From NCBI RefSeq assembly GCF_004000825.1, contig NZ_BILZ01000024.1:1-64000 (forward strand): a stretch of DNA of 64,000 nt, read 5' to 3'. Below the pieces are notes generated by a model. That model saw only the letters and a list, made by a program, of their open reading frames with translations, was not told the DNA's origin and did not search any database. This document shows positions 16,135 to 24,186 of this stretch, one piece after another. Numbering within the stretch: position 1 is the first letter of the stretch; each line of letters begins with the position of its first letter. The stretch comes from Paenibacillus kobensis NBRC 15729. GTDB taxonomy: Bacteria > Bacillota > Bacilli > Paenibacillales > Paenibacillaceae. Both the position numbers and the translations under genes were made by a program.

Positions 16135-16866
16135 ATGTCAACAGGACATTATATAGTGACTGGATCTTCAAGAGGCATTGGCGAACAGCTGTCGAGGCTG
16201 CTGCTTGGGCAAGGGAATTTCGTATACGGTATTTCCCGAGGAATACCGGAGTCGCTGAAGGCCTTCCCGAACTATCGGCATATCTCATTCGATCTGAACC
16301 GTACCGGCGAGTTGGAGAGCATGCTGCAATCCGTTATCGATTCGATACCAGCCCAGGACGAGGGAATGATTGGTTTGATAAATAATGCTGCGATGCTCGA
16401 ACCACTGCAGATGGTTGACCAATGCTCGACTGCTGAGATTGAGAGAAGTCTGCAAATCACTCTTGCGGCACCGATTATACTAAGCGCCAGCTTTATTAGG
16501 CTGACCGAAGGACGTCCCGTTCGGAAGAAAATCGTCAATGTGTCATCGGGCTCTGCCACTTATCCGGCACCAGCGATGAGCATCTATTGTGCTGCGAAGT
16601 CAGGGATCAATATGTTCACTCGATGCATTGGAGCCGAGCAAGCGAATCGGCCGGGAGGCGTCGAGGTTATTGCTGTCGATCCCGGTATGGTCGATACGGA
16701 AATGCAGCAGCTGGCACGCAGCCTGCCGGACGATTCATTCCCGATGGCTGCTTTTTTTAGACAGGCGCACGAACAGGGACAGTTATATTCGGCTGAGCAG
16801 CTTGGGGAGCGGCTAATGGCGGCAATTGAGCAACGTTATGAACCAGGGGAACTGGTAAAGCTGTAA
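16135..16866 (+). CDS. short-chain dehydrogenase/reductase, YueD-like (243 aa)
   Basis: An NADP-linked oxidoreductase. The Rossmann signature is VTGSSRGIG, then NNAA, and the catalytic set is Ser in NVSSGSATYP followed by Y-C-A-A-K-S-G. DPGMVDTEMQ is also typical. The arrangement resembles the Bacillus benzil reductase YueD/sepiapterin-reductase-like group, which reduces diketones to (S)-benzoin-like products. The physiological substrate is unknown. AAGGAG fits ATG 16135 (10 bases) better than ATG 16129 (4 bases), though both are possible. Confidence 0.87.
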   Translation: MSTGHYIVTGSSRGIGEQLSRLLLGQGNFVYGISRGIPESLKAFPNYRHISFDLNRTGELESMLQSVIDSIPAQDEGMIGLINNAAMLEPLQMVDQCSTAEIERSLQITLAAPIILSASFIRLTEGRPVRKKIVNVSSGSATYPAPAMSIYCAAKSGINMFTRCIGAEQANRPGGVEVIAVDPGMVDTEMQQLARSLPDDSFPMAAFFRQAHEQGQLYSAEQLGERLMAAIEQRYEPGELVKL

Positions 16867-16900
16867 TCGGCAGACATCACACATAGAGGGAGCAACCGCA

Positions 16901-17488
16901 ATGAATCTCGCAAACCGAATTACAATGGTTCGTATTATGCTGATTCCTTTGTTAATGGTCGTCTTGCAGCCCTATCCTCAATGGTTGGCGGACAAGTGGA
17001 CCGTGTTCCATCATTTGAACGAGTACGGATTGTATTATGGGGCCGTTCTATTCTTATTGACTGCAGCGACGGATAAACTGGACGGATACGTAGCCCGCAA
17101 ATACAACATGGTTACGAATCTCGGCAAGCTGCTCGATCCGCTTGCGGACAAGCTTCTGATTACGGTGGCGCTCATCATGCTTGTTCATATCGATCTGGTG
17201 TCCAGCTGGGTTGCCGTCATCATAATCGGCCGCGAAATCGTCATCACCGCCATCCGCATCGTTGCTTCTTCGATGGGGATTGCACTTGCTGCGGACAAGC
17301 TGGGCAAGCTCAAAATGGTATTGCAAGTTGCTGCGATTACAGCCGTTCTTCTGTCCGGCGATATTGGGCAGTACCTGTCACCGCTGCCGGTCGACCGTTT
17401 GTTGATGGGAGCGGCCGTTCTATTAACGATTTATTCCGGTTGGAATTATATTCAAATGAATTACAAGAGACTGCAATTGAATTTGTAG
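16901..17488 (+). CDS. pgsA: CDP-diacylglycerol-glycerol-3-phosphate 3-phosphatidyltransferase
   Basis: Makes phosphatidylglycerol phosphate from CDP-diacylglycerol and glycerol 3-phosphate in the membrane. The family signature D-x-x-D-G-x-x-A-R-x8-G-x3-D-x3-D is complete at D58, D61, G62, A65, R66, G75, D79 and D83. Hydrophobic segments flank it, and length is normal at 195 residues. GAGGGAG lies about 9 bases upstream. In Bacilli the housekeeping pgsA usually sits near cinA-recA, and its place here in an array of small enzymes suggests a paralogue. That is inference. Confidence 0.88.
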   Translation: MNLANRITMVRIMLIPLLMVVLQPYPQWLADKWTVFHHLNEYGLYYGAVLFLLTAATDKLDGYVARKYNMVTNLGKLLDPLADKLLITVALIMLVHIDLVSSWVAVIIIGREIVITAIRIVASSMGIALAADKLGKLKMVLQVAAITAVLLSGDIGQYLSPLPVDRLLMGAAVLLTIYSGWNYIQMNYKRLQLNL

Positions 17489-17506
17489 ACGAAGGAGTGA
17501 GCGCAT

Positions 17507-17947
17507 ATGAATCCAATAACGGTGCACACAGCAGGGGCCGATCATTTGGAGGAGTTAGCGGTCATGAACAAGCAGTTGATCGAGGATGAGCAGCACGACA
17601 ACCCGATGAATATCGAGCAGCTCCAAGCGCGGATGGCAGGGTTCATTGAAGGCCATTATTCAGCCTACTTATTCAAGCAGGACGGAGAACTGCGGGGCTA
17701 TGCGCTTGTCGATCATGCAAGAAAGTCGCTTTATTTGCGGCAATTTTTTATTATGCGGGAATCGAGAAGAGGCGGGCTTGGCACGCTCGCTTTCACGGCT
17801 TTATTGAACCATCTGGGAACTGGTCAAATCGATATCGAAGTGATGTTCTGGAATGAAAGAGGGTACCGGTTCTGGCGATCGCTCGGTTTTCAAGAACGGA
17901 GCTTCTATATGCGGTTGGACGGAGCTCAAGTTGGACAGGACAGATAG
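17507..17947 (+). CDS. GNAT-family N-acetyltransferase (146 aa)
   Basis: A single-domain GNAT protein. Motif A is LYLRQFFIMRESRRGGLGT with RRGGLG as the acetyl-CoA loop. The later FWNERGYRFWRSLGF is a typical C-terminal core. GAAGGAGTG lies about 7 bases before the ATG. It begins 18 bases after pgsA and may share its transcript. The acceptor is unknown. Confidence 0.85.
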   Translation: MNPITVHTAGADHLEELAVMNKQLIEDEQHDNPMNIEQLQARMAGFIEGHYSAYLFKQDGELRGYALVDHARKSLYLRQFFIMRESRRGGLGTLAFTALLNHLGTGQIDIEVMFWNERGYRFWRSLGFQERSFYMRLDGAQVGQDR

Positions 17948-17959
17948 GAGTGTACATCG

Positions 17960-18568
17960 TTGAATAATAGCAAGAACAAGAACAAGAACACGATTATTGT
18001 ACTGAACGGAACTTCTAGCTCTGGTAAAACGACGTTATCGAACGAGCTGCTTGCATCTCTCGCAGAGCCCTATCTTTATATGTCCGTCGATCATGCTTTA
18101 GCAGGAGTTAACGACATGCTGAGCAGGATGTACGGCGCACATCTGTCACAGGACGACATCCGGAAGATCGAGCACGAAGAGTGGATCGAGCAGCCGGCGA
18201 TATCGCTGTTCCACCATACGATTGGGGCAGTGGCCAAGCTCGGCCGCAGTGCGGTTGTCGATCATGTCATGATCGACTCGAGTTGGCTTGCGGAATTAAC
18301 GAAGCTGCTGCACGAATCCTATGCGTATCTGATCGGCGTTCGCTGCCCGCTCGAAGAGCTGGCCCGCCGAGAGCAAGCGCGGGGCGACCGGCCGATCGGG
18401 CTCGCTGCCGCGCAATACTCGATCGTACACCGCTCGGCGGTATACGATCTGGAAGTGGATACGAGCGTTGCCTCGGCTGAACAATGCGCGGATGCCATCT
18501 TGCAGCATATAGCGGAGAACGAGCCGAGAGCGCTTCGTGAACTGCGGGAACGCCATACGGAGCAATGA
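17960..18568 (+). CDS. chloramphenicol phosphotransferase-like kinase (202 aa)
   Basis: A P-loop kinase of the CPT-like family. Walker A is NGTSSSGKTTL near residues 16-26. DHVMIDSSWLAEL and VRCPLEELARREQARGDRP follow the standard order (Walker-B-like Asp and the lid Arg). Founder proteins phosphorylate chloramphenicol for self-resistance, but most family members have unknown small-molecule targets. TTG start at 17960 with AGGAGTG 8 bases upstream. It ends 18 bases from the convergent radical SAM gene. Confidence 0.82.
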   Translation: MNNSKNKNKNTIIVLNGTSSSGKTTLSNELLASLAEPYLYMSVDHALAGVNDMLSRMYGAHLSQDDIRKIEHEEWIEQPAISLFHHTIGAVAKLGRSAVVDHVMIDSSWLAELTKLLHESYAYLIGVRCPLEELARREQARGDRPIGLAAAQYSIVHRSAVYDLEVDTSVASAEQCADAILQHIAENEPRALRELRERHTEQ

Positions 18569-18586
18569 CCGCCGCACGAATGAAAG

Positions 18587-19408
18587 TTAAGGCTCGAAGC
18601 CCTGCTGGCTGATATACAGTTCTTCTTCCGCAAATAGCCGCTTGAATTGGTCGTATACCGTTCGATAGGCTGTCGGTCCATACCATTGTTCAAGTCCAAG
18701 CTGCTCGTATAACGATTCGATACCTAATCTTCGCGTCCGTTTGCCGCCGCTTCCGTCCCCCATCCAATAATCGTCTATACATACCCGGCTTACGATAGGA
18801 CGCAGCAGCTCAGCAAAGTTCCCGCTGCAAGGAAGCATAGGAGCAACGGCTGCCTGGACCGGAACGCCGGCTTCGGCTAGATCTCTCAGTGCCTGAAGTC
18901 TCGCCTGAATGGGGGGAGCGCCTGGCGTGAACGATTTGCGGATGTGCTCAAGATCCGTTTCGACCGTCATACTGACACGCACCTGGCTGCCGAATCGAAG
19001 CAGGATGTCAATGTCGCGGCGAACGAGAGGACTGCGGGTTTGCACGAGCAGGAATTGCGGGCGTTCCTCCGCCATAACCTCTAGCAAGGAACGTGTAATC
19101 TGTTCCTTATGTTCAATCGGCTGGTACGGGTCCGTACTGGACGACATGAATACGGTGACAGGTCCTTTGGATTTGGCCTTCCGAAGCTCGGCTTGCAGAA
19201 GCTCTGCCGCTTCTTGTTTAATATCGACCCAGCTGCCCCACTCATCACCGCGGAACAACGAGACCGGCATTTGGCGGACGTAGCAATACGAGCAGCCGAA
19301 TGTGCAGCCGGTATACGGATTGAGCGAATGAGTATAGCCGGCAAGAAAGCCGGTTCCCTTGTTCAACAGCGTCTTCGGCCGCTTATATTCATATACGGTC
19401 TTCGTCAT
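18587..19408 (-). CDS. radical SAM protein, spore photoproduct lyase-like family (273 aa)
   Basis: A radical SAM enzyme with the cluster motif CTFGCSYCY (C-x3-C-x2-C). SLNPYTGC precedes it, as in the SPL/Rv2578c-like group of DNA-repair-related radical SAM proteins. FMSSSTDPYQPIE and the VSMTVETD segment are also typical. The family includes spore photoproduct lyase, but this protein is smaller and lacks the extended SplB N-terminus. Its ATG lies inside the end of the ogt gene. Being third in an adaA-ogt operon makes a DNA-repair role plausible. Confidence 0.85.
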   Translation of the reverse strand: MTKTVYEYKRPKTLLNKGTGFLAGYTHSLNPYTGCTFGCSYCYVRQMPVSLFRGDEWGSWVDIKQEAAELLQAELRKAKSKGPVTVFMSSSTDPYQPIEHKEQITRSLLEVMAEERPQFLLVQTRSPLVRRDIDILLRFGSQVRVSMTVETDLEHIRKSFTPGAPPIQARLQALRDLAEAGVPVQAAVAPMLPCSGNFAELLRPIVSRVCIDDYWMGDGSGGKRTRRLGIESLYEQLGLEQWYGPTAYRTVYDQFKRLFAEEELYISQQGFEP

Positions 19409-19943
19409 AGGCTGACTCGCCTGCTCTCTCAAGCTGGAGCAGCGCGGTCTTCATCGGAAGTCCGCCGCGGTAGCCGGTCAGTGTTCCGTTCTTGCCGATG
19501 ACGCGGTGGCAAGGGACGGTAATTAAAACCGGATTTGCCCCGATTGCACTGCCGACTGCACGAACGGCTGACGGTTTATTCAATTGCAAGGCGATATCGG
19601 AATAGGATGCGGTAGATCCGTAAGGAATTCGGCACAACGCTTCCCACACCGCTGTCTGGAACGGTGTTCCCTGGCAGTCAAGCGGGAGGGAGAATTCACG
19701 GCGTTGTCCGTCGATATACTCCATGAGCTCCTTCTCATAAGGCTGGAGTTTCACGACATCGTGAACAAGCTCGCTCCCGGGCATGCGGGAGGCGGCCCAC
19801 TGCGCCATCTCTTCGAACGGCTGTCCGTTCGACCCGACATAGCTAAGTCCATCCTCTGTGGCAGCGAGATGAAGGTTCCAACCGTCATGCTGGATGACCG
19901 TCCAGTAGAGAGTTGGCTTTCGTTTAGAGCGGTTGTCAGTCAT
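19389..19943 (-). CDS. ogt: methylated-DNA-[protein]-cysteine S-methyltransferase
   Basis: Removes O6-methyl from guanine by suicidal transfer to Cys145 in PCHRVIG. Downstream AIGANP-x-L before the active site and GYRGG-x-x-x-K after it are typical. Length is 184 residues. It overlaps adaA by 8 bases upstream and the radical SAM gene by 20 bases downstream. In Bacillus subtilis the equivalent gene after adaA is adaB, so this is likely adaB in function. The inducible adaptive response to alkylation is the expected control. Confidence 0.93.
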   Translation of the reverse strand: MTDNRSKRKPTLYWTVIQHDGWNLHLAATEDGLSYVGSNGQPFEEMAQWAASRMPGSELVHDVVKLQPYEKELMEYIDGQRREFSLPLDCQGTPFQTAVWEALCRIPYGSTASYSDIALQLNKPSAVRAVGSAIGANPVLITVPCHRVIGKNGTLTGYRGGLPMKTALLQLERAGESAYDEDRI

Positions 19944-20544
19944 TGTAAGGCTCCTTTCGTGTGACTTGCATTTGCCGGTATTCCGCGGGCGTTTGTGCAG
20001 TCATCTTTTTGAACCAAGTGATAAAATAGGATGTATTCGGCATGCCGGCAAGTCGGCCGACCTCGGCAGCGGAATGCTGAGTCTCGGCAAGCAGCGCCTT
20101 CGCCTTCTGCAGCCGAAGCTGCCGGATATAGGCAAGAGGGGTGAGGCCCTTCAGCCGTTTGAACGTCCGTTGGAGATGATAAGGGCTCCCGTGGAAAAAT
20201 GCGGAAAGTCGCTCTAACGTGATTTCTTCCGTATAATGGAGATCAATATAGTGCGTTATGCTCTCTATCCACTCTTCGTCAGGCAACCGCAGTCCTGCTG
20301 GCTTGCACCGTTTGCACGGGCGGTAACCGGCGGAGGCAGCATGTTCTGCCGTACGGTAAAGATTGACGTTCGTTCGGCTTGGCGGTCTTGATTTGCATGA
20401 CGGTCTGCAGAAGATGCCTGTCGACTTGACGGCATAGAACCATTGTCCGTCATAGGCGGTATCGTTCTGGACTATTGCATTCCATTCGAGCTCGGTCAGC
20501 TCGAGTGCGGTGCTTCGTTGTTCCGTTATGGTTCTATTCGGCAT
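19936..20544 (-). CDS. adaA: bifunctional transcriptional activator / methylphosphotriester repair protein AdaA
   Basis: Takes methyl groups from DNA phosphotriesters and then activates the adaptive response. The N-terminal domain has the four-Cys zinc site C46, C50, C77 and C80 (FCRPSC and PCKRC). An AraC-type two-HTH domain follows (ITHYIDLHYTEEITLERLSA and RLAGMPNTSYFITWFKKM). ATG 20544 is preferred over upstream starts because AGAGGTGA lies 6 bases before it and it begins at the domain. It is first in the overlapping trio with ogt and the SPL-like gene. Confidence 0.93.
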   Translation of the reverse strand: MPNRTITEQRSTALELTELEWNAIVQNDTAYDGQWFYAVKSTGIFCRPSCKSRPPSRTNVNLYRTAEHAASAGYRPCKRCKPAGLRLPDEEWIESITHYIDLHYTEEITLERLSAFFHGSPYHLQRTFKRLKGLTPLAYIRQLRLQKAKALLAETQHSAAEVGRLAGMPNTSYFITWFKKMTAQTPAEYRQMQVTRKEPYND

Positions 20545-20701
20545 GGTGTTCACCTCTACGACCAGTATAAACCGAATTCGGACCGGTTGTACGGAATCTA
20601 GAACGAAAGCGCAAGATTGTGAATGGGTATGATTTGATTTAATAATGGTAATTGTGGTTACTTCTGAGTATGCAATAGTCGAAACGATACATATTAATGA
20701 G

Positions 20702-21109
20702 ATGATTGTCGTGTCCGATCGCATTCGAGTGACGACCGGTTCACCATGGGAACCGGTCGTCGGTTATTGCCGGGCGATCCGCGTTGGCAATATTGTTGAA
20801 GTAGCGGGAACGACTGCGATGCAAGACGGTGAGGTCGTAGGCAAGGGCAATCCGTATGAGCAGGCGAGATTTGCGCTGGAGACGATTGAATCGGCGCTTA
20901 AGCGGGTCGGGGCCTCAATGTCCGACGTCGTGCGGACACGGATGTTCGTTACTGACATTAGCCGCTGGGAGGAGATCGGCCGGGCGCATGGCGAATATTT
21001 TCGGGATATACGTCCGGTTGCAACGATGGTGGAAGTGAAAGCGCTAATCGATCCGGATCTGCTCGTGGAAATCGAGGTTCAGGCGATAATCACGGATTCG
21101 GCGGAATAA
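20702..21109 (+). CDS. RidA-family protein (135 aa)
   Basis: An Rid/YjgF protein, a homotrimer; founders hydrolyse reactive enamine/imine intermediates. Typical segments are WEPVVGYCRAIRVGN, VVRTRMFVTDISRWEEIG and PVATMVEVKALIDPDLLVEI. The conserved Arg (in VVRTRM, and near the C-terminal EVQA) needed for imine hydrolysis in RidA is partly present, but this is a YjgH/Rid4-7-like branch where the activity is not assured. No strong ribosome site; ATG 20702 or GTG 20711 may be used. Confidence 0.85.
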   Translation: MIVVSDRIRVTTGSPWEPVVGYCRAIRVGNIVEVAGTTAMQDGEVVGKGNPYEQARFALETIESALKRVGASMSDVVRTRMFVTDISRWEEIGRAHGEYFRDIRPVATMVEVKALIDPDLLVEIEVQAIITDSAE

Positions 21110-21159
21110 ACTCTAACTTTACAGAAAATTCAAGCAGCATGAGAAGGGGGCTCGTATGG

Positions 21160-21624
21160 ATGACAGGAGCGAAAAAATCGGTACGCAGAGCGTATATAAC
21201 AGATGCGCCTGACTTGGTTCGGCTGAATGAAGCGTTTAACGGTGTGCGCATGACGGAGGAAGAAGTTCGGGACAGCTTGCTGCGCTCGAATGAACTCGTT
21301 GCGATTGCACTGCTGGATGAGCATCCGGCTGCCTTTGCTTGCGCCCAATATTTCGAATCATTCTGTTACCGGGAGCGCCACGGCGAATTGACGGAAATGT
21401 TCGTCGAACCAAGCGCCCGCGGGCAGGGGCTAGCTTCCATGTTAATGGCACATATGGAGGAAGAGCTTCGTACAAGAGGCGTTAACCATATCAAAGTACT
21501 GACAGGCGCCGACAACGATATCGCGATTAAAGCGTATGAGCGGTTCCTATATGCCCGTAAGAACGAAGCGGTGCTGATGAAAAATATTACCCCGTCTCCG
21601 TCTGAAGGCTCCGGCCAAGACTAG
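21160..21624 (+). CDS. GNAT-family N-acetyltransferase (154 aa)
   Basis: A single-domain GNAT protein. LTEMFVEPSARGQGLASMLM contains the acetyl-CoA loop ARGQGLA. VNHIKVLTGADNDIAIKAYERF is the C-terminal core that resembles streptothricin/aminoglycoside-type acetyltransferases. ATG 21160 is chosen because AAGGGGG lies 9 bases upstream. The acceptor is unknown. Confidence 0.87.
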   Translation: MTGAKKSVRRAYITDAPDLVRLNEAFNGVRMTEEEVRDSLLRSNELVAIALLDEHPAAFACAQYFESFCYRERHGELTEMFVEPSARGQGLASMLMAHMEEELRTRGVNHIKVLTGADNDIAIKAYERFLYARKNEAVLMKNITPSPSEGSGQD

Positions 21625-21644
21625 AGTCTGCTGAAGAGGATGCC

Positions 21645-22244
21645 ATGATGTTGACGTTGGGGCTGCAAGGAATTGCGATTGGGTTATCTATAGCAGCACC
21701 AGTAGGCCCGATCGGCATTTTGTGTATGAATCGAACGATTGTGCAGGGGAGGCTGTTCGGCTTCGTATCCGGCCTTGGAGCAGCGACTGCAGACGGCTTG
21801 TACGGCGTAATAGCGGCGCTTGGCTTCACGGTGATCATGAAGCCGCTTATGGACTATGCCTCATGGATCGGACTAATTGGGGGACTGTTTCTAATCTATC
21901 TCGGTTATCAGGCCTTCCGTTCGAAGCCTGCACAAGGCAATTCCAATACAAGCGGCAGTCTGCTTGGCGCGTACTTGACCGTATTCGCGCTGACCGTAAC
22001 GAATCCGATGACGGTGATGTCGTTCCTCGGCATATTCGCCGGCCTATCACCGGTGGAGGGGAATGTCGGCAGCTCGCTGATCCTCGTGCTGGGCATCTTC
22101 ATCGGATCGATGCTCTGGTGGCTCACGCTGAGCAACATCGTAGGACTTGTTCGGAAAGCGATTACGAATCAAGCGATGCAATGGATTAATCGCGGTTCCG
22201 GTGCTGTGCTGATCGTCTTCGGCGTTGTAGCAATCATTCGTTAG
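21645..22244 (+). CDS. LysE-family exporter (199 aa)
   Basis: Second LysE/RhtB exporter, distinct from the first. ISIAAPVGPIGILCMNRTI is the family's N-terminal signature, followed by GLGAATADGLYGVIAALGF, LIYLGYQAF and TVTNPMTVMSFLGIFAGL. Six membrane helices are expected. The cargo is unknown. It begins 20 bases after the acetyltransferase and ends 19 bases before the methyltransferase, so the three may be co-transcribed. A GNAT next to an exporter is a common pattern in self-protection, but that is inference. Confidence 0.9.
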   Translation: MMLTLGLQGIAIGLSIAAPVGPIGILCMNRTIVQGRLFGFVSGLGAATADGLYGVIAALGFTVIMKPLMDYASWIGLIGGLFLIYLGYQAFRSKPAQGNSNTSGSLLGAYLTVFALTVTNPMTVMSFLGIFAGLSPVEGNVGSSLILVLGIFIGSMLWWLTLSNIVGLVRKAITNQAMQWINRGSGAVLIVFGVVAIIR

Positions 22245-22263
22245 GAGACAGAAGGGGAGACAG

Positions 22264-22995
22264 ATGGAAGCGAGACTGGCACGAATAAGAGAAGAGGAAC
22301 GGTTGTACCACGAAGATTGTTATGCGAACCACAAGTTGTTCGAGCCGGGCTCTTGGCTGCATAAGCCGGTCCAAACCGTTATGCGCTACTGGAGCATGCT
22401 GGACGACCGTTCGAACGTGAAGGTGTTGGATTTGGGCAGCGGCGTTGGCCGTAACAGTATTCCGATTGCCCAATCGTTAATCGGACGCGGCGGGAAAGTC
22501 ATCTGCGTCGATCTGATCGATTCCGCTTTGCGAATGCTGGAACGGTATAGCGAGCAATATGGAGTGTCGGCATTGATCGAACCGGTGCAATCGGACATCG
22601 GCGAGTATGCCATACATCCAGATTCATTCGATTATATGATTGCCGTCTCGACTCTTGAGCATATTGCTTCAGTCGAACAGTTAACCAAGACGTTGGATCG
22701 GATGAGGCAGGGGACCGTCCAGGGCGGGTTGAATGTTATCATTATCGGAACGAATGTGGAAGAGCGCGACATCGCCACCGGTGTGATCGAAGAAACGATG
22801 TTCGAGATTAACCTGACGACGCCCGAGGCTTTTGCTCTCCTGAATGATACGTATAAGGGATGGACGGTGCTCAAGCAGCATGCCAAGCCGCTTTCTTTCT
22901 CGATCGCGAGAGGTCAACAACAACGCAGTCTGATGAGCGACTGTATCACTTACGTTGTGCAGCGAAGCGATCGGTCCGAGGAGGAGGACGCCTAA
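22264..22995 (+). CDS. class I SAM-dependent methyltransferase (243 aa)
   Basis: Motif I is VLDLGSGVGRNSIPIA (about residues 60-75) and VICVDLIDS is the acidic strand-2 end. DSFDYMIAVSTLEHIAS is motif IV. The C-terminus reads RSLMSDCITYVVQR. The N-terminal helical region (RIREEERLYHEDCYANHKLFE) resembles Tellurite resistance TehB-like methyltransferases. The substrate is unknown. TAATG overlap with the next acetyltransferase gene suggests coupling. Confidence 0.88.
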   Translation: MEARLARIREEERLYHEDCYANHKLFEPGSWLHKPVQTVMRYWSMLDDRSNVKVLDLGSGVGRNSIPIAQSLIGRGGKVICVDLIDSALRMLERYSEQYGVSALIEPVQSDIGEYAIHPDSFDYMIAVSTLEHIASVEQLTKTLDRMRQGTVQGGLNVIIIGTNVEERDIATGVIEETMFEINLTTPEAFALLNDTYKGWTVLKQHAKPLSFSIARGQQQRSLMSDCITYVVQRSDRSEEEDA

Positions 22996-23552
22996 TGCCG
23001 CATCTGATCGGGGAAAATATTATTTTGCGCGAATACCGGCAAGAGGATTTGTCCTGCATGCGGGAATGGTGCAACAACTCGGCTATTACCTATTACTTAT
23101 CCGATGCCTTCTTATATCCGCATATGCGAAACGGCACGGAAGCCTATTTGAACGCGCTGCTGGACGGATCTTCAGAGCAGAAAGGCTTTGTCATTGCGGA
23201 CAGGCTGACGGAGCAGTATATCGGCCAGATTGACCTGTTCGAACTCGATTGGAAGAACCGGTCGGCGGAGTTCGGCATGGTTATCGGGAATGCGCTGCTG
23301 CACGGGCGCGGGATCGGGACGGAAGCGGTACGGCTGCTCCAGCAATTCGTCTTCATGGAATTGAATTTAAACCGGCTTCAACTTGAAGTATACGAATACA
23401 ATAAGAAGGCGATTCGTTGTTACACGAAGTGCGGCTTCCGCGAAGAAGGCAGGTTAAGGGAAAGGCATTTCTCCCAAGGCAGATATTGCGATGTCGTCAT
23501 CATGGCCATATTGCGCGAGGCATATGTTGAGCGGCAGCTTACACACAAGTAA
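22995..23552 (+). CDS. RimJ/RimL-type GNAT acetyltransferase (185 aa)
   Basis: Ribosomal-protein-acetyltransferase-like GNAT. ILREYRQEDLSCMREWCNN at the N-terminus and FGMVIGNALLHGRGIGTEAV with GRGIG as the acetyl-CoA loop are diagnostic. The C-terminal AIRCYTKCGFREEGRLRERH matches the RimJ/RimL group. Substrate is unknown; many group members modify small molecules rather than ribosomal proteins. ATG overlaps the methyltransferase stop. Confidence 0.9.
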   Translation: MPHLIGENIILREYRQEDLSCMREWCNNSAITYYLSDAFLYPHMRNGTEAYLNALLDGSSEQKGFVIADRLTEQYIGQIDLFELDWKNRSAEFGMVIGNALLHGRGIGTEAVRLLQQFVFMELNLNRLQLEVYEYNKKAIRCYTKCGFREEGRLRERHFSQGRYCDVVIMAILREAYVERQLTHK

Positions 23553-23588
23553 TACCCATTCGGCAGCGCAACGAGGAGGCGGGCAGAC

Positions 23589-24173
23589 TTGGGCTCTAGA
23601 ATTATGCATTACTGTATTACGACAAGGCTTAACGAAGTGATGGGAATTGACGATCCGCAGTTTTGGCTCGGGGGCATCGCTCCCGACGTTCATAAGCACA
23701 TGCAGGAACCCAAGGCGAAGTCCCATTTTGCAAGTTTCGATCCCCAGGGTCAAATCTTTACGAACTACGATGCCTTCGGGGCCAAATATTTCCGTGACCG
23801 GATTCAACCCTTCCATCTTGGCTACTACTTCCACCTCATATCCGACCAGGTATGGCTCGAAGAGATCTACTTCCCGATCATCAAAAAGCTGCCTCAACCG
23901 CAGAAAAAGCAAGCGCAAGAAAGCTATTACCGCGACTTCTGGCGGTTGAACGGAAGGCTGATCGATCATTTCGGTTTAATGCTCATGCCATTAGAAGCGG
24001 AGCCCGTCGAAATCGACGAGATTAATTACCGTTACTTGCCTGCACTTATACAAGACTTGTCCAATGACTTCAAGAGCAAGGACGAACATAAGAACGAACC
24101 TCTGGAATTGCTGGAGTGGAACAAAGTGCTCGAAATTCTGGACCGGTCTGTCCAGGAATGTCTGAAGCGATAA
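23589..24173 (+). CDS. zinc-dependent phospholipase C-like protein (194 aa)
   Basis: An alpha-helical protein that resembles the zinc-dependent phospholipase C/S1-P1 nuclease-like family. It has the N-terminal IMHYCITTRLNEVMG, GGIAPDVHKHM, SHFASFDPQG and HLGYYFHLISDQVW. Several H and D residues could bind metal. No signal peptide, so it is probably intracellular. TTG start at 23589 has GGAGG 9-10 bases upstream; an ATG at 23604 is possible. The next three genes follow closely. Lipid or nucleotide substrate is not established. Confidence 0.72.
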   Translation: MGSRIMHYCITTRLNEVMGIDDPQFWLGGIAPDVHKHMQEPKAKSHFASFDPQGQIFTNYDAFGAKYFRDRIQPFHLGYYFHLISDQVWLEEIYFPIIKKLPQPQKKQAQESYYRDFWRLNGRLIDHFGLMLMPLEAEPVEIDEINYRYLPALIQDLSNDFKSKDEHKNEPLELLEWNKVLEILDRSVQECLKR

Positions 24174-24186
24174 TGGAGGTGTGTCT

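Noticed and set aside
16116-16385. Plus-strand 89-codon frame overlapping the SDR gene start
   Set aside because: The SDR protein carries the complete signature; this frame has none and overlaps it fully.
22860-22994. Longer N-terminal extension of the RimJ-like acetyltransferase gene
   Set aside because: It lies inside the methyltransferase gene in another frame; ATG 22995 begins at the family N-terminus.
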